Both the position numbers and the translations under genes were made by a program. The notes under the pieces were generated by a model. It worked only from the letters and a program-made list of their open reading frames with translations, had not been told where the DNA came from and did no database searches. A stretch of DNA of 64,000 nucleotides from Methylocystis echinoides. GTDB lineage: Bacteria > Pseudomonadota > Alphaproteobacteria > Rhizobiales > Beijerinckiaceae. Location of the stretch: NCBI RefSeq assembly GCF_027923385.1, contig NZ_BSEC01000001.1:3818001-3882000 (forward strand), written 5' to 3'. Numbering within the stretch: position 1 is the stretch's first letter; each line of letters opens with the position of its first letter. Of this stretch, positions 62,117-64,000 are shown one piece after another.

Positions 62117-64000
62117 ATGAATGCGCAAGTGAGACTCCCTTCCGCATACCACGCCAGCGGCGCCCAGCAGGGACGGGCCGACATCGAAGCCGCCATCGCC
62201 GCCGCCTGCGGCAAGATCGCGCCGCTTTGGCCCCTCAAGCAATTCGTCGCCGTGAACCCGTTTCTCGGTTTCGCCAACCAGCCTTTCGGCGCCACCGCCG
62301 CCACACTGAAACGCGTCGCCAGCATCGACATGCTGATGCCGCGCCGCTTCTACCTGGACGCCATTGCGTCGGGAGAGATCGACGACGCCGCGCTTGAAGA
62401 AGCGCTGAATCTTGCGCCGGCGGATGTCGACCGCCCGGCCGACGTCGCCGAACTCAAGCGCGCCGTCGCCCGGGAACCGAACGCAAAAGCCCGTCCGCCG
62501 GCGGTCGTGTCGACGGTCGCCGAGATCCTCGATTCGCTTGCGGACGGCGACCGGCAGGCCTCGCTCGTCGGCTTCATGATCGAGGAAATTTCGAAATGGT
62601 GCGCGGCCTATTTCGACGAGGGTCAGGCGAGCTGGCGCATGCCACAGCGCGACCTTTCGCCCTACGCCGCCTGGCGGCGGTCCGCGCTTTATGATCTCAG
62701 CGCGGAAGCCATGGGCGTCAGCAACTTCCGCGAGACGGTGCTTTCCCTGCCCGAAGACCCTGTCGAGACCATCCAGACGATTGTCGAGAAGCTATGGATT
62801 CCAGCAAGGGCCGTCGAGGACTATCTGCACCGCACCTTGCTCGACATTGGCGGCTGGGCGGCCTGTGCGCGCTATCTGGTGTGGAACGCCGAGCTCTACG
62901 GCGAGAAGGATGACACGCTCGTTGAACTGCTCGCGATCCGCGTCGCATATGGCTACGGACTCTTTCGGGCGCGAACCGACCTCGCCTTCCACAGCGCCTG
63001 GTCGAGAGCGATGACCGAGGCGGCGTCGACGCCGCTCGACCACCGCCTGAACGAAGATCCGGAGCTGACGAACGATCTCATTCTGCACGAGGCCTATGAG
63101 ATCGCCTTCCAGAAACGGCTCTACGCCCGCTTGTCGTCACATGCCCTGCGGCAGCCGCAACAGGGCGCAGACTCACGCCCCGCCGTGCAGGCGGCCTTCT
63201 GCATCGACGTGCGGTCGGAGATATTCCGGCGCGCCCTCGAAACCGTGTCGCCGGAAACGGAGACCGTCGGTTTCGCAGGCTTCTTCGGCTTTCCCATCGA
63301 ATATGTCCCGATTGGACACAAGCGCGGCGGCGCCCAATGCCCGGTCCTGCTCCGGCCGGCCTTCACCATCTGCGAAGCGGTGGAAGACGCGCCACCCGCT
63401 GAAGAGACGCGCATCCTCGACGTGCGCCTGCTGCGCCGGCGCGCCGCCAAGGCGTGGAAAGCATTCAAGCTCTCCGCCGTCTCCTCCTTCGCTTATGTGG
63501 AGACCGTCGGTTTGAGCTACGCTTTCAAGATTCTCTCCGACAGTCTCGGCGTCACGCGCCCGGCGCCCGATCCCAATCTCGATGGGCTCGACCCCGACGT
63601 CATCGCGCGGATTGGCCCCCGGCTCGATCCCCGCATGGTCGGCGACAGGATCACGGGGCTTTCGGCGGAACAGCGTCTCGTGATGGCTGAAGCCGTATTG
63701 AAAGCGATGTCGATGACGCGCGTCTCCGCGCGGCTCGTGCTTCTCGCCGGCCATGGCGCGACGACGGTCAATAATCCGCATGCGTCCGGACTTGATTGCG
63801 GCGCCTGCGGCGGCCACACCGGGGAAGCGAACGCCCGCGTCGCCGCCGCGGTGCTGAACGATCCGGGCGTGCGCCTCGGCCTGAGCGGCAAGGGCGTCGT
63901 CATCCTGCAGGACACATGGTTCCTCGCCGCCCTGCACGACACGACGACGGATGATGTGAAGATATTCGACGAAAGGGCGGCGCCGGACTCGCATCAGGCG
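62117..64000 (+). CDS. dabA: DabA (DUF2309), beta-carbonic-anhydrase-like subunit, 3' end cut by window edge
   Basis: 628 codons from the ATG at 62117 (AAAGGA 7 nt upstream) run to the window edge without a stop. DUF2309 landmarks: PLWPLKQFVAVNPFLGF, the zinc/active-site block AFCIDVRSE (Cys, Asp, Arg) and the second zinc block GHGATTVNNPHASGLDCGACGGH (shown to note its His and Cys; quoted length kept in two parts: GHGATTVNNPHAS and GLDCGACGGH). With DabB it forms a vectorial carbonic anhydrase that traps CO2 as bicarbonate. About 200 residues are probably missing. Confidence 0.92.
   Translation, partial: MNAQVRLPSAYHASGAQQGRADIEAAIAAACGKIAPLWPLKQFVAVNPFLGFANQPFGATAATLKRVASIDMLMPRRFYLDAIASGEIDDAALEEALNLAPADVDRPADVAELKRAVAREPNAKARPPAVVSTVAEILDSLADGDRQASLVGFMIEEISKWCAAYFDEGQASWRMPQRDLSPYAAWRRSALYDLSAEAMGVSNFRETVLSLPEDPVETIQTIVEKLWIPARAVEDYLHRTLLDIGGWAACARYLVWNAELYGEKDDTLVELLAIRVAYGYGLFRARTDLAFHSAWSRAMTEAASTPLDHRLNEDPELTNDLILHEAYEIAFQKRLYARLSSHALRQPQQGADSRPAVQAAFCIDVRSEIFRRALETVSPETETVGFAGFFGFPIEYVPIGHKRGGAQCPVLLRPAFTICEAVEDAPPAEETRILDVRLLRRRAAKAWKAFKLSAVSSFAYVETVGLSYAFKILSDSLGVTRPAPDPNLDGLDPDVIARIGPRLDPRMVGDRITGLSAEQRLVMAEAVLKAMSMTRVSARLVLLAGHGATTVNNPHASGLDCGACGGHTGEANARVAAAVLNDPGVRLGLSGKGVVILQDTWFLAALHDTTTDDVKIFDERAAPDSHQA

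Noticed and set aside
63173..63994. Minus-strand frame opposite dabA
   Set aside because: Antisense of DUF2309 zinc-site coding sequence; no domain.

Overview
The window is GC-rich (GC-poor only in a few intergenic stretches) and reads as an alphaproteobacterium of the order Hyphomicrobiales (Rhizobiales). Supporting signs are the Omp25-type outer-membrane barrels, a complete crotonyl-CoA carboxylase/reductase (ethylmalonyl-CoA pathway), a tRNA-His with A73 instead of C73 and the palindromic 'cattgcgag...aagcaatcc' intergenic repeat. A facultative or C1-metabolising member (Methylocystaceae/Beijerinckiaceae-like) is a reasonable guess, but no diagnostic C1 gene lies in the window.

Left part, 1-19.5 kb, is accessory DNA. 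It opens with an IetAS-type pair (AAA ATPase plus subtilase, the subtilase cut by the window edge) on the minus strand. A two-gene cassette on the plus strand follows: a primase-helicase fusion with an archaeo-eukaryotic primase of the 'TOTE' type, then a SWIM-zinc-finger SNF2 helicase. The cassette sits between two diverged copies of an ~80-bp sequence and next to an integrase N-terminal remnant. After it come a six-PAS histidine kinase with an OmpR-type regulator, a Crp/Fnr regulator with a well-placed operator next to a small membrane protein, several small secreted Cys-containing proteins, and decayed mobile DNA: a frameshifted ParB-type DNA methylase, a broken IS5-family transposase and an IS256-family transposase with an internal deletion. 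I read this as a decaying defence/integration island.

Middle part, 19.8-50.5 kb, is mostly ordinary chromosome. It holds two tRNA-Ser genes in opposite orientation, a two-subunit Tat-exported molybdenum hydroxylase, an Omp25-like porin, cbpA/cbpM, an arylsulfatase with a divergent LysR gene, a tryptophanase-like lyase, a second PAS kinase, a cold-shock protein, a heme-binding GlcG-like protein, a PepSY/CopC/HupE group that suggests metal handling, tRNA-Phe, RidA, a MoeB/ThiF enzyme, a glycosyltransferase with an LpxH-like phosphoesterase, an XRE-cupin regulator, the bfd-bfr iron-storage operon, glycerol kinase, an Imm74-like protein, mutY, a DUF721/DciA-like protein and tRNA-His.

Right part, 50.5-64 kb, holds an 870-bp stretch with no gene behind tRNA-His, a double beta-barrel protein with a BcsS-like half, a Tat-exported subclass-B1-type metallo-beta-lactamase with a complete zinc-ligand set, a STAS domain fused to a kinase-like phosphotransferase, a cysD without cysN, ccr, and finally a LysR regulator divergent from dabB-dabA, an energy-coupled inorganic-carbon accumulation pair (dabA runs off the window). 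Three coding regions that matter were read directly because they are cut or broken: ietS (minus, 1-1011), dabA (plus, 62117-64000) and the pseudogenes of the island.
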